A stretch of 35,896 nucleotides of DNA from contig JAQBXN010000092.1 of NCBI GenBank assembly GCA_027625095.1, positions 1 through 35,896 on the forward strand, in the 5' to 3' direction. How positions within the stretch are numbered: position 1 is the first letter of the stretch; every line of letters starts with the position of its first letter. The notes beneath the pieces are model-generated. The model made no database searches and was not told the origin of the DNA. It saw nothing but the letters and a program-made list of their open reading frames with translations. Made by a program: the position numbers and the translations under genes. Below, one piece after another: positions 1 through 6,743 of the stretch. The stretch is from Planctomycetota bacterium (lineage in GTDB: Bacteria; Planctomycetota; PUPC01; JACPCR01).

Positions 1-14
1 ATCCGTGGCCCTCT

Positions 15-332
15 TCATCCGTGGTTAAAAAAGCTCTCCGCACCACGCGGAGAAGTAACAGCTTCAGACTCTAAGACCGAATCCGTTACAAATGCCACGC
101 GACTTATCTTCGTGTGATGTCCTTTTACAAATTTGAGATGAGAAGATAATGCTCCAAACGATTCCCAACCCGGAAATGACTTTGTTCTAATAATAAGACC
201 CTTTAATCTTCCGTTCTTCTCGATCCATGGGTCAATAACTTTTACCGCTGACTTAAAATCACTTTCTGACAACGGCCCATTTGGCTCAAATATGGTAACG
301 CCTTTTTGTTCATCAATTCTTACTGAAAGCAT
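15..332 (-). CDS. SpoIIAA-like (STAS-fold) protein, 3' end replaced
   Basis: This 105-residue protein resembles the small SpoIIAA-like/STAS-fold family: an N-terminal beta strand pair (ISVRIDEQKGVTIFEPNGPL-like), then SDFKSAVKVIDPWIEK and a core GLIIRTKSFPGWESFGAL, then FVKGHHTKISRVAFVTD. Family members usually run about 20 residues further, into a strand and a final helix. Here the reading frame ends at SFFNHG inside a terminator-like hairpin and a CCACGGAT-containing repeat at the window edge, so the C-terminus is probably lost. A GTGGAG ribosome site lies just upstream of the ATG, about 30 bases after the preceding attC-like structure, as expected for a short-leader gene cassette. The family's cellular role is not well defined. 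Family call fairly sure, completeness doubtful. Confidence 0.6.
   Translation of the reverse strand: MLSVRIDEQKGVTIFEPNGPLSESDFKSAVKVIDPWIEKNGRLKGLIIRTKSFPGWESFGALSSHLKFVKGHHTKISRVAFVTDSVLESEAVTSPRGAESFFNHG
27..53 (-). terminator. Intrinsic-terminator-like hairpin inside the gene end
   Basis: Read on the minus strand this is a 7-bp perfect stem (TCTCCGC/GCGGAGA, loop GTGGT) followed two bases later by six T residues. It overlaps the last codons of the SpoIIAA-like gene, which supports the idea that the original 3' end of that gene was replaced by other DNA carrying a terminator. Confidence 0.5.
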
Positions 333-360
333 AGCGACTCCACTCTGAATAAGTTTGCAA

Positions 361-457
361 CTTAAACTTAAAGGGTTTTATCGGAGAGAGCAGCGCCGGA
401 GACTCAAGTTTGAGGGAGACCGTCTCGCAGCTCTCTCCGATAAAACCTGTGTTGAAC
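361..457 (-). other. attC-like recombination site with long hairpin
   Basis: Two 18-bp perfectly complementary arms lie at 374-391 (GGTTTTATCGGAGAGAGC) and 430-447, separated by 38 bases. Immediately outside, on the minus strand, is GTTCAAC (457 to 451), which fits the RYYYAAC inverse-core consensus of an integron attC site. It is complementary to GTTGAAC at the start of the neighbouring cassette at 1849. The far core site (near 355-367, GTTTAAG or similar) is poor. The stem is more perfect than is usual for attC, so an IS-end hairpin is an alternative reading. Confidence 0.45.
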
Positions 458-737
458 TAACCCGCTTCGCAAACTCACTTCTTTGGCTTTCGCTGGCGAC
501 TTATGAGGATTGTATCTGCGAGGATCTTTCGCGTCCAGGTTTCATCCAGGGACCTGGCCAGGGGCCTCGGGTGCAGGAACGGGACGCGTTGCCAAACGGG
601 CAGTGCCGCCAGGTGAAGACCCCGCGAAGGGGGGCTTGAAGGTGAGTGTTGGGACTGTCCAGGCAGACTTTCGCCCAGGTGTCCCCTGTGGGAAAGCCGA
701 GGTGCCGACAGCACTGAGCAAGGCCGGGCCAGCGGTA

Positions 738-1160
738 TCATGAGGCTCGTGCCGAGGGTAAAAGGTCGTGGTAGAACCACAGGTTCAGCCACCAGAGAGG
801 CTGAAGATCCAGGGGAGGGAGGGGCTGCACCTTTGGAAGCATTCCTTTTCGACCGTTGGGACAGAAGGCGATGTCCTCGCCGGTGCGTTCGAGGATCCAT
901 TCCCTCGGCGATTTCTTTTCGGGTTTTTCGAGCAGCGGCGCCTCTCCCAGTGCCAGCAGAGCGACAGGAAGCAGCCGTCCTTTCATGCGGTTGTTGAAGA
1001 TACCGTAATAACGGATGCGGTGGAATGATGGCGGCAGGACATGGTTCAGGAATCGCCGGAAATATTCCTGCGGCTCAAGAGTCTTTCTCTTCTGTTCCCC
1101 ATCGTCTTTGCGGTCGATGTAAGAGATGGTGACTGCAGATGAATGTGGGTGCGCAGAATC
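738..1160 (-). pseudogene. IS91-family transposase, C-terminal fragment
   Basis: A single open frame without a start codon reads TISYIDRKDDGEQ, then EPQEYFRRFLNHVLPPSFHR, then IRYYGIFNNRMKGRLLPVAL. This is the conserved C-terminal part of IS91/IS801-type Y2 rolling-circle transposases, where a strand of the form VTFRYKD..DG is followed by EF.RRFL.HVLP..F.RIR.YG. The catalytic HUH and YxxxY regions are absent, because the sequence upstream of about 1200 no longer reads in any frame as transposase. The gene is dead. It follows a broken integrase in the same orientation, as in IS91-type elements that carry both genes. Confidence 0.75.
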
Positions 1161-1310
1161 TGGACAACGCCTTCGGCATTGTAGCCAGCAGGGTGCCGGC
1201 GCGTCCAGGATGAGCAGCTACTGGCCTTGTGACATAGGGGCACCCAACCGCCAGGTGGTATATAGAATTCAGCAACATCGTGGTGTCCTCTCTCCGCAAA
1301 GGCTCTGAAA

Positions 1311-1335
1311 ACTCCCCGCGGAGCGTGGAGACCAC
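1311..1335. repeat. Copy A of a 25-bp dispersed repeat
   Basis: This 25-bp sequence (starting ACTCCCCGCGGAGCG and ending GAGACCAC) is identical to 18417-18441 and 18537-18561, 17 kb away. Here it lies exactly where the integrase reading frame is lost, so it may have arrived by insertion. It contains a short inverted pair, CTCC/GGAG, around CCGC. Confidence 0.8.
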
Positions 1336-1786
1336 TTGGTTTCTGGGGAGCATGGAGCAGCCGAAACAGCTCCTCCTGGCCGAGGACTTCCGGAAGCCTG
1401 AACTCCTTCTTCCTCGGCGGCAATCCACCGACCTCTTCAGGGGTCTTTTGAATATGTACGTAATAACACCTCAGCGAATGCAGGGTCTGCCTCACGCTGC
1501 TGTATGCGAGCCCTTTCACGGTAATCAGGTGTACCAGAAACTTTCGCACCTCCGCCGCGGTCATCCGGCCCGGAGTCTTTCCGATGAATTGGCAGAGCTT
1601 CGCCACCCAGTGAACGTACCACTCGATGGTCTTCGGACTGAGATTACCAAGCGTCATGCAATCTAAAGAGAGCTTTTCGAACAGGGGACATATCCATTCC
1701 TCCAGAGAAATACCCGAATCGCTCGCCCACAGCGGACGAACCTCAGGAGAAGAATGAAGCCGATTGCCGTTGCTTGAAAGCCCCAA
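1336..1786 (-). pseudogene. Tyrosine recombinase, N-terminal fragment (IS91-associated type)
   Basis: The frame encodes the SAM-like core-binding domain of a phage-integrase-family recombinase: LDCMTLGNLSPKTIEWYVHW, then KLCQFIGKTPGRMTAAEVRK, then VRQTLHSLRCYYVHI and the start of the catalytic domain, FRLPEVLGQEELFRLL. This arrangement matches the roughly 300-residue integrases found with IS91 transposases. None of the catalytic residues (R, H-x-x-R, Y) follow. The frame breaks at about 1335, exactly at a 25-bp repeat also present at 18.4 kb. It is not an integron integrase: the extra domain typical of IntI would lie in the missing part, and the N-terminal motifs fit the IS91 type better. Confidence 0.75.
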
Positions 1787-1842
1787 AAACCGCCAAACTC
1801 ACACCATCAAGCCCCCGCGTAAGATGTTACCGAAGCGGGTTA

Positions 1843-1870
1843 GTTCAACGTTGGAACTCACCGACGCCCG
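1843..1870 (-). other. Half recombination site (cassette boundary), shared with 6614-6641
   Basis: On the minus strand the sequence CGTCGGTGAGTTCCAACGTT leads into the core heptamer GTTGAAC. The same block, with one base changed, precedes the core GTTAGGA at 6620. It therefore looks like the core-side half of a recombination site at the end of the toxin-antitoxin cassette. The matching inverse core expected near the toxin's end (complementary to GTTAAGG) was not found, so the site is damaged or of another kind. Confidence 0.4.
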
Positions 1871-1990
1871 GACAATGGTCGACAATGTGAAGAACAGACC
1901 AGACTTTGGGTACCAACTGAATTTGAAGATCGCGATATCTGAGGGCATTCGGTGTAGCGATGTTGCTATGCTTCCCGATTCACGCGTACC

Positions 1991-2410
1991 CTATGCGGTA
2001 GTTCTGAGGAACTCGTCCGGTGTGACAATCTTGATCCCGCGGAACTGCTGCAAAACGAGCAGATTTCAATCTCCGGTAACGATGTGAGACGCATTTGCTT
2101 TGACAGCCAGTTCGAGAAACTTGTCGTCCTTTGGGTCGCGAGACTCACGGATAGATTCCACAGGCTCAACCACGGTAGCCCGATCTATCAATCCCTCGAG
2201 GAACTCTTCTCTTTCCCCGGGTGTCAAATAGCGGTCGAATTTTCCGCGCTCCAGAACTTCAGCAAGCTCATCCAACGTCGGCGGCGATAAAACTACATGG
2301 TCAAGTTTCAAAGCTCGCCGTAGGGCTTGGTCTGGCTTTGAGTGCTCAAATAGCGCCGCGCTGACGAGGGTGTTCGTGTCGAAAACCACGCAGCGGGGTC
2401 TATTGCTCAT
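1991..2410 (-). pseudogene. PIN-domain toxin (VapC-like) with in-frame stop codon
   Basis: The gene encodes a PIN-fold ribonuclease of the TIGR00305/COG1569 kind: VVFDTNTLVSA (D11), TLDELAEVL (E48), DPKDDKFLELA (D95/D96) and HIVTGD (D114), the usual acidic metal-binding set. Translation stops at TGA (2068-2066), where the family has Arg or Lys-Asp. The same frame then continues with NLLVLQQFRGIKIVTPDEFL to a TAG at 1991, which is exactly the usual C-terminus. One C-to-T change in CGA would give this TGA. The product is therefore truncated after the last acidic residue, losing the final strand and helix, unless the stop is read through. The antitoxin gene overlaps its start by 11 bases. Confidence 0.8.
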
Positions 2411-2627
2411 TCAGAATTGATTCCAAAATTTCAGGAGTTAACCCTCGCTTTTGCGCTTTCTCACTGATCTCACTCATGATCTCCTCAAGTGGCCTTTTTT
2501 TCTTCCGCACCTCACCAAGCTTGAGGCTAAGCAGGAGGTCCAGCTTGAGACGTTCTTCGTGCGATGCCGACTCATAAACTTTGGCCGCATCAGAACTCAC
2601 TCGGATCGTGATTTCTTGTGTCTGCAT
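2400..2627 (-). CDS. Antitoxin-like partner of the PIN toxin
   Basis: A 75-residue protein begins QTQEITIRVSSDAAKVYESA, which has the strand-helix pattern of ribbon-helix-helix antitoxins. It continues with a Lys/Glu-rich helical tail (EIMSEISEKAQKRG and EILESILNEQ) of the kind that wraps a toxin. Its stop overlaps the start of the PIN toxin by 11 bases, the standard antitoxin-first layout. An AGAGGAG ribosome site precedes the ATG. The leader is about 85 bases after the attC core at 2712, long enough to hold a private promoter, as is common for toxin-antitoxin cassettes. With the toxin truncated, the antitoxin may now have no active partner. Confidence 0.75.
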   Translation of the reverse strand: MQTQEITIRVSSDAAKVYESASHEERLKLDLLLSLKLGEVRKKKRPLEEIMSEISEKAQKRGLTPEILESILNEQ

Positions 2628-2705
2628 TTCTTCTCCTCTTACTTCACGGACTGACCGCGTGATTCAAGTAGATTCAACCGTTTGTTCAACCGACAAGCCT
2701 CCGAG

Positions 2706-2802
2706 CCTTAACGCCCAGCATCAGCGGCGTTTGAGGCGACGCCTGCCTTGCGGCAGCAAAGCGGGTGGCGGGTCAAACGTCCGCTGCAGCGCATTGTTAG
2801 GC
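2706..2802 (-). other. attC: Integron attC site 1
   Basis: On the minus strand the inverse core GCCTAAC (2802-2796) and core GTTAAGG (2712-2706) bracket a foldable stem, AGCGGCGTTTGA against TCAAACGTCCGCT, that leaves one base unpaired. This is the extrahelical-base feature of attC sites. A CTGCC/GGCAG hairpin forms the tip. The inverse core plus its flank (AGATGCCTAAC) is complementary over 11 bases to the cassette start at 4838 (GTTAGGCATCT). The stop codon of the upstream nuclease-helicase gene lies within the inverse core, a common cassette arrangement. Confidence 0.85.
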
Positions 2803-4818
2803 ATCTCCTTCAGAGAGCCTATTGGCTCCGCAACTAAGCAAGAAATCGGCGGTCTCGTCGAGATGCTGCGGATTACGCGTCCGATCCTCCGTAGAACCTT
2901 GGGGCACCCAGATAACAAGACCCTCGCGTCCCCGAGTCATAAGGACGCGGTACGAATTTGTAATGAAACGCTGTCGGTCGCCCTTAACGTTTGCCCAGCT
3001 ATTTCCCCGAAACTGGCGATGCGCCCAAGTCCGTCCACTCCTAACCAGGTCGCCACCCCAGCACAATCCAACAAAGTCCAGCTCCAACCCTTGAGTTGTG
3101 TACTCATTCGCAGGAACCTCCAAGGCGAACGAAGAACGAACATCTCCTCGACCGTTGAGATACCACTGAGCGATCGCACTGCCGTCCGTAGCATTCAGCG
3201 TCACACCCAGGCCGTCTGCTCGTAAACGCCGAGCACCTGAACTAGCAACCAGGCCAAATCTACGCTCTCCACGAGCATGTTCTTTTAGCCATTTCCTCGC
3301 GAGGTCGACAGATCGAGTTACAAGAATCGGATAATCACCGAGTTCGCGGGCCAAGGTTGCAGCTTCAGATGCATTGCCGTCCAAGACCAACGAAACCCAC
3401 TGACTGAGCGAAGGCGACCGAAAACTCCGCAACGTCACGGTTAATTCCAGATCCGGTTCAACCACGATATCTGCCACTCCGGATAAGCTACCGGCCCCAA
3501 GATTGGCCGTTGCATCTGAACCGACCGTAAAATCTGGCGGGCCGTATACACACCATTTTTCTAATTCAGCATTTGGCAAAGCTCTCAACGCTTTACCCCA
3601 CTCGGCGATTCCGTTTTCTCCTGCATTGATTTCTTGTCCACCGCCAACCAGTGCAACGATAGAACACCAATCTGGATGTCGCCCCATAATGTCTAGAAGA
3701 AGTTTCGGTTCTGAAGATGGTCGACCGAACTTCTTTCGTCCGTAGTCTTCATCCCAGGCCCTCTGGGCTTCATCGAAGACGATCACATGCTCATGAGGAG
3801 AGGAACCATCATCGTTTGTCAGATACTCTCTCAAAAAATCGATGATGTGTTGTATTCGGGTTCGAACCGAATTTCTTGCTTCAGCTAGAGCGGGCTTTGC
3901 TCCGCGGGCCTTACGCCGCGACGCTTCATCACGAGCGAGAGCTTCTCGGAGAACAACAACAAGTGGGGTGTTTCCAGAGAGGTAGACAATATCTCCCTGG
4001 TCTTCGACCCCAGATTCCACGGCACTATGCACTACTTGCAAGCCAGCCAGCGTCTTTCCGGATCCGGGGACGCCAGCGAGAAACACCAATGACCGACCTC
4101 GCTTCCGTTTGGTTTCCTGAATAATCTCAACTACGAGATTAGCCGATGCATCCAAATTCGTGGCATCGGCTTGAGCTATTTCGCGTACACCATGACCAGC
4201 GAAAAGCGTAGTTGCCGCATCCACCACGGTAGGAACGGGTCGATACTGGCCCGACTCCCATTCGCGTATTTCATATAGTGCCGTTGGAACCGATGTGCCT
4301 ACCTGGACAAGAACGTTTGCAAGTCCTAATTCGCCTACGCAAAGAACCCCAGCAACATCTGCCTTTTTGATTGTTGGCACATAGGAAGTCGTTTCGGCCT
4401 CGGTACACCAAAGCACCGGAACTATGCTGATTCCAGCACTTGCTCCATGAAAGTCACGTAAATCGAGAGCGTACTCCTCTACCTGACACCGGTCTGCAGA
4501 TCGGAAAGTTGATTCGCCAACTTTGAGTTCAACTACTACGATCGCAGCGGGCGTCAATATCAGCACATCGATGCGGCGTCGCAGTCGATAGAGAGGATAT
4601 TCAAGCAGAACAAGCCAACTTGCAGCATCTGGATGCTGACGCAGTAATGACCTCAGCTCTTCTTGCAGCTTTGGAACTGTGATATTCCACGATTTGGTTT
4701 GCGTCGTGTACTGCGAAGAAAATCCATCGGCTGCGTATTTGGAATGCAATGCAGCAGCAACTTCATCCAGTGATGTTCGGACGAATGCCTCGGTCGTTGA
4801 TGAAAAATAAGCCGTCAT
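2797..4818 (-). CDS. PD-(D/E)XK nuclease-DUF2075 helicase-like protein
   Basis: A 673-residue two-part protein. Residues about 70-130 hold a restriction-nuclease-like core, RRIDVLIL followed by VVVELKVGES (D84, E97, K99), of the NERD/PD-(D/E)XK kind. Residues about 230-660 form a DUF2075 (Schlafen-type) P-loop NTPase: Walker A GVPGSGKT with K255, Walker B VIVFDEAQ with D349/E350, and the C-terminal helicase-like motif TQGLELDFVG with NSYRVLMTRGREG, where an arginine finger is expected. Such fusions act on nucleic acids, and relatives occur among phage-defence genes. A defence role here is inferred from family and location, not shown. The ATG lies about 20 bases after the cassette core with GGTGCAGGT ahead of it, and the stop is inside attC 1. 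It is a single-gene cassette of about 2.1 kb, long for a cassette. Confidence 0.85.
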   Translation of the reverse strand: MTAYFSSTTEAFVRTSLDEVAAALHSKYAADGFSSQYTTQTKSWNITVPKLQEELRSLLRQHPDAASWLVLLEYPLYRLRRRIDVLILTPAAIVVVELKVGESTFRSADRCQVEEYALDLRDFHGASAGISIVPVLWCTEAETTSYVPTIKKADVAGVLCVGELGLANVLVQVGTSVPTALYEIREWESGQYRPVPTVVDAATTLFAGHGVREIAQADATNLDASANLVVEIIQETKRKRGRSLVFLAGVPGSGKTLAGLQVVHSAVESGVEDQGDIVYLSGNTPLVVVLREALARDEASRRKARGAKPALAEARNSVRTRIQHIIDFLREYLTNDDGSSPHEHVIVFDEAQRAWDEDYGRKKFGRPSSEPKLLLDIMGRHPDWCSIVALVGGGQEINAGENGIAEWGKALRALPNAELEKWCVYGPPDFTVGSDATANLGAGSLSGVADIVVEPDLELTVTLRSFRSPSLSQWVSLVLDGNASEAATLARELGDYPILVTRSVDLARKWLKEHARGERRFGLVASSGARRLRADGLGVTLNATDGSAIAQWYLNGRGDVRSSFALEVPANEYTTQGLELDFVGLCWGGDLVRSGRTWAHRQFRGNSWANVKGDRQRFITNSYRVLMTRGREGLVIWVPQGSTEDRTRNPQHLDETADFLLSCGANRLSEGDA

Positions 4819-4831
4819 ACCTGCACCAGAT

Positions 4832-4889
4832 GCCTAACGACAAGCTCAGCGGCGCGCCTTAGCGCGTCCGCTGGAGCGACTGGTTGGGC
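4832..4889 (-). other. attC: Integron attC site 2 (58 bp)
   Basis: This is the clearest of the sites. On the minus strand it has inverse core GCCCAAC (4889-4883) and core GTTAGGC (4838-4832). A stem forms between AGCGGCGCGC and GCGCGTCCGCT around a CTTA loop with one unpaired base. It is the length of a classical 59-base element. The inverse core is complementary over 8 bases to its own cassette start at 5684 (GTTGGGCC). Confidence 0.9.
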
Positions 4890-4890
4890 C

Positions 4891-5658
4891 TCAACTGCCA
4901 TATTGTTGATTTAGCCCTGAAACAACGCAGCTTACAGCTTGTTTTACGTGTTCAAAATCGGATAAACGTTTGCCTGTTCTCTCATCCATGTAAAGTCTCC
5001 TATTCATCTCTATCATTATTCCCGAAACAGCTTTTTCCTTTTGAAAGCACTCAACAGGAACCAGTGCTCCGCTAAATGGACGATCTATGTCCACAGAAAA
5101 ACCTCGCTCTTTAAAATCTTTTTTTGCAGACTCCGTGAGCCAGCCGGGTGTATGGAATGAATCCGTACCAAGGCAAACATCAGGCCGATTGTTATCCTGA
5201 TCTAATTCATAGGGTAACGGTGATGACGGAAAGGAATGACAATCAATCACCAGTACCTTCCCATTCTTGGATAGAATCGATGAAACTGCTTGAGATAGAT
5301 TCTCATGGTGTGGAATATAGTATTTTTCAAGCATTCTCTTTCGAGTATTTGGGCCCACCGAATGTCGAAGTGCTTTCCCTACCGACGTTTTAGTATAAAT
5401 TACCCCCATACCCCGAGATGCCATAATTTCCAATGCATCATCTTCAAAACGCTCTGGATCAAGAATTAATCGGCTGACCGGATAGCACACAACCTTATAT
5501 TTTATGACATCTGATGCAAAGAGTTCGTCTGTGTACCAATCCGTCATTTTAAGGATTTCATCGGCTAACAATTTGTCCGAAAGAAGTATGTCTTCACGTT
5601 CCTCCTCAGGGATGTAGCTGGAACTGTGAGGGATATGAAGCACGGTTATAATATTCAA
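4891..5658 (-). CDS. N-formylglutamate amidohydrolase-family enzyme
   Basis: A 255-residue zinc-dependent amidohydrolase-like protein. Family signatures are HIPHSSSYIP at the N-terminus, a central VIDCHSFPSSPLPYELD with PDVCLGTD, and a late IMIEMNRRLYMDE, which together supply the metal-binding His and Glu residues. In histidine breakdown, enzymes of this family release formate from N-formylglutamate, but stand-alone copies act on unknown N-acyl amino acids, and no hut genes are near. I chose the TTG at 5658 because a strong GGAGGAG site sits 7 bases upstream and directly follows the cassette core GTTGGGC. The longer frame upstream would run backwards through the attC site. The stop lies 2 bases from attC 2. 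A one-gene cassette. Confidence 0.85.
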   Translation of the reverse strand: MNIITVLHIPHSSSYIPEEEREDILLSDKLLADEILKMTDWYTDELFASDVIKYKVVCYPVSRLILDPERFEDDALEIMASRGMGVIYTKTSVGKALRHSVGPNTRKRMLEKYYIPHHENLSQAVSSILSKNGKVLVIDCHSFPSSPLPYELDQDNNRPDVCLGTDSFHTPGWLTESAKKDFKERGFSVDIDRPFSGALVPVECFQKEKAVSGIMIEMNRRLYMDERTGKRLSDFEHVKQAVSCVVSGLNQQYGS

Positions 5659-5677
5659 TAGGTTTCTCCTCCAAGCG

Positions 5678-5737
5678 GCCCAACGCTCAGCATCAGCTGC
5701 GGCGCGCAGCGCCGTCCGCTGCATGCTGTTGTTAGGA
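5678..5737 (-). other. attC: Integron attC site 3 (60 bp)
   Basis: On the minus strand it has inverse core TCCTAAC (5737-5731), core GTTGGGC (5684-5678), and a GC-rich imperfect stem pairing GCATGCAGCGGACGGCGC with the arm starting GCGCCGCAGCTGATGC. The inverse core and flank (GGCTTCCTAAC) are complementary over 11 bases to the cassette start at 6620 (GTTAGGAAGCC), tying this site to the cassette of the 5765-6586 gene. The stem resembles those of attC 1 and 2, suggesting a common source. Confidence 0.85.
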
Positions 5738-5764
5738 AGCCTTGTGTCCATTCGCCCACCGAGA

Positions 5765-6586
5765 TTATTCGTGTACTTCCGATGAGCGTGACTCAGACTC
5801 AGCCTTGAGTCGCTGTTCAACCATTCGCCGCAGGCGGCCCCATTCACCTTTTCTACGACCGATTCGCTCAATGAGGGCAACCGCTGTTGGCGTCTCCAGG
5901 TCGACAAGGTCACCTTCTTGTTCGGGAATCAGGTTGGGAGACACGCAATCGAGGTTGAACGCCGAGTCCGTCGCGAACCGGGAGAGGCGTTCGACTACCG
6001 AAAGGCGAGCGAGCGCCGCAAGCAGTTCTAGACGCTCAGTGTTTCTCTTTAGCGTTTGGGACTGACGGAGGGAATGGGCACGAGCCTTATCAGTCCGCAT
6101 GACGCGTTTCCGCTCTTCTGCCGCCTCGGGACTCTCATAGGCCTCACGCCGCGCCCGCTCTACTCTTACTGATTGGTCATGTGCCTCCATTCGTGCCAAC
6201 TCCTCGCTGGCCGGAGTGCCAGATAGTTCGGTTGCGAGATCGATCAGAACGCCATGCGTGATCAGCGGCGGATGCAGATCAATGATGATCGTGCGGAGAG
6301 CATCGGTGCCACGCCACTCCGGTAGTAGGTGACGCAAACCGGCGACGAGGGCTCGGACAGTTGCTTCGTGCTCACCGGCGGAGAATCCCTCCAACAAATC
6401 GCGCGGATGGCAAGCAGATTGCTGCCCAGTAACTCTTACTCCTACCTGATGCGCTGCTGCACTCCAGAAAGCCCGCCTAAACTCCAAGCACCCACACGTT
6501 GTGCAGTATGGCCGCGTACACCATCTAGCGTCTCGAGCGTCGACGAGTACGGCATCCAGCCAACCACCGGTATCATGACTCGTCAT
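5765..6586 (-). CDS. Hypothetical protein with N-terminal Cys motif
   Basis: A 273-residue soluble protein. Near residues 22-35 it has WCTRPYCTTCGCLEFRRAFW, four cysteines in a C-x4-C-x2-C-x-C pattern that could bind a metal. A middle part (about 95-140) reads LRTIIIDLHPPLITHGVLID. The C-terminal half is strongly charged and helical (ERARREAYESPEAAEERKR, RSQTLKRNTERLELLAALA). I do not recognise a named family. The ATG has GAGGTG 8 bases upstream and is 34 bases from the cassette core at 6620. The stop is 28 bases before attC 3. It is the only gene of a 936-bp cassette. The function is unknown, and a nucleic-acid-binding role is only a guess from the Cys motif and charge. Confidence 0.75.
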   Translation of the reverse strand: MTSHDTGGWLDAVLVDARDARWCTRPYCTTCGCLEFRRAFWSAAAHQVGVRVTGQQSACHPRDLLEGFSAGEHEATVRALVAGLRHLLPEWRGTDALRTIIIDLHPPLITHGVLIDLATELSGTPASEELARMEAHDQSVRVERARREAYESPEAAEERKRVMRTDKARAHSLRQSQTLKRNTERLELLAALARLSVVERLSRFATDSAFNLDCVSPNLIPEQEGDLVDLETPTAVALIERIGRRKGEWGRLRRMVEQRLKAESESRSSEVHE

Positions 6587-6613
6587 GGATTATTCACCTC
6601 AATCTTCTGGGCT

Positions 6614-6743
6614 TCCTAACGTTGGAACTCACGGACGACCGAACAGCAACGAAAACAAGAAAGGAGACGACACATGAATAGCAACGATGAATCGACGGAT
6701 ACCCGAGAACGAAAGGGAGTTCCGTGCAGTGATTTGGTTATAC
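6614..6743 (-). other. attC: Probable attC-type site 4, long and divergent
   Basis: The core GTTAGGA (6620-6614, minus strand) is secure because it starts the next cassette. The inverse core may be GTATAAC (6743-6737), which holds the stop codon of the gene before it, as in attC 1. GGAACTC (6624-6630) and GAGTTCC (6717-6723) can pair as inner boxes, but spacing is uneven and no long stem is evident. The core-side half is shared with 1843-1870. An attI site is an alternative, but no integrase gene lies next to it. Confidence 0.4.

Larger units (their letters stand above)
451..1849 (-). mobile_element. Cassette-like segment holding a decayed IS91-type element
   Basis: The segment is bounded by 19-bp perfect inverted copies of GTTGAACTAACCCGCTTCG at 451-469 and, reversed, at 1831-1849. 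Its ends fit the cassette rule seen elsewhere in this array: the first bases of a cassette (GTTGAAC on the minus strand at 1849) are complementary to the inverse core of its own attC (GTTCAAC at 457-451). Inside are remnants of a tyrosine recombinase and of a Y2-type IS91 transposase, both minus strand, a pairing known from many IS91-type elements. IS91 elements are known to target GAAC/CAAG tetranucleotides, and GAAC occurs at the boundary, so an insertion event rather than a true cassette remains possible. Confidence 0.5.

Noticed and set aside
1046..1786. Integron integrase (intI) candidate
   Set aside because: The N-terminal motifs fit the integrases that accompany IS91 transposases, and IS91 transposase remnants follow directly. 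The catalytic domain is missing, so the IntI-specific region cannot be shown.
5659..5913. Longer N-terminus for the amidohydrolase-like gene
   Set aside because: It would translate through attC 3, and a strong ribosome site fixes the start at 5658.
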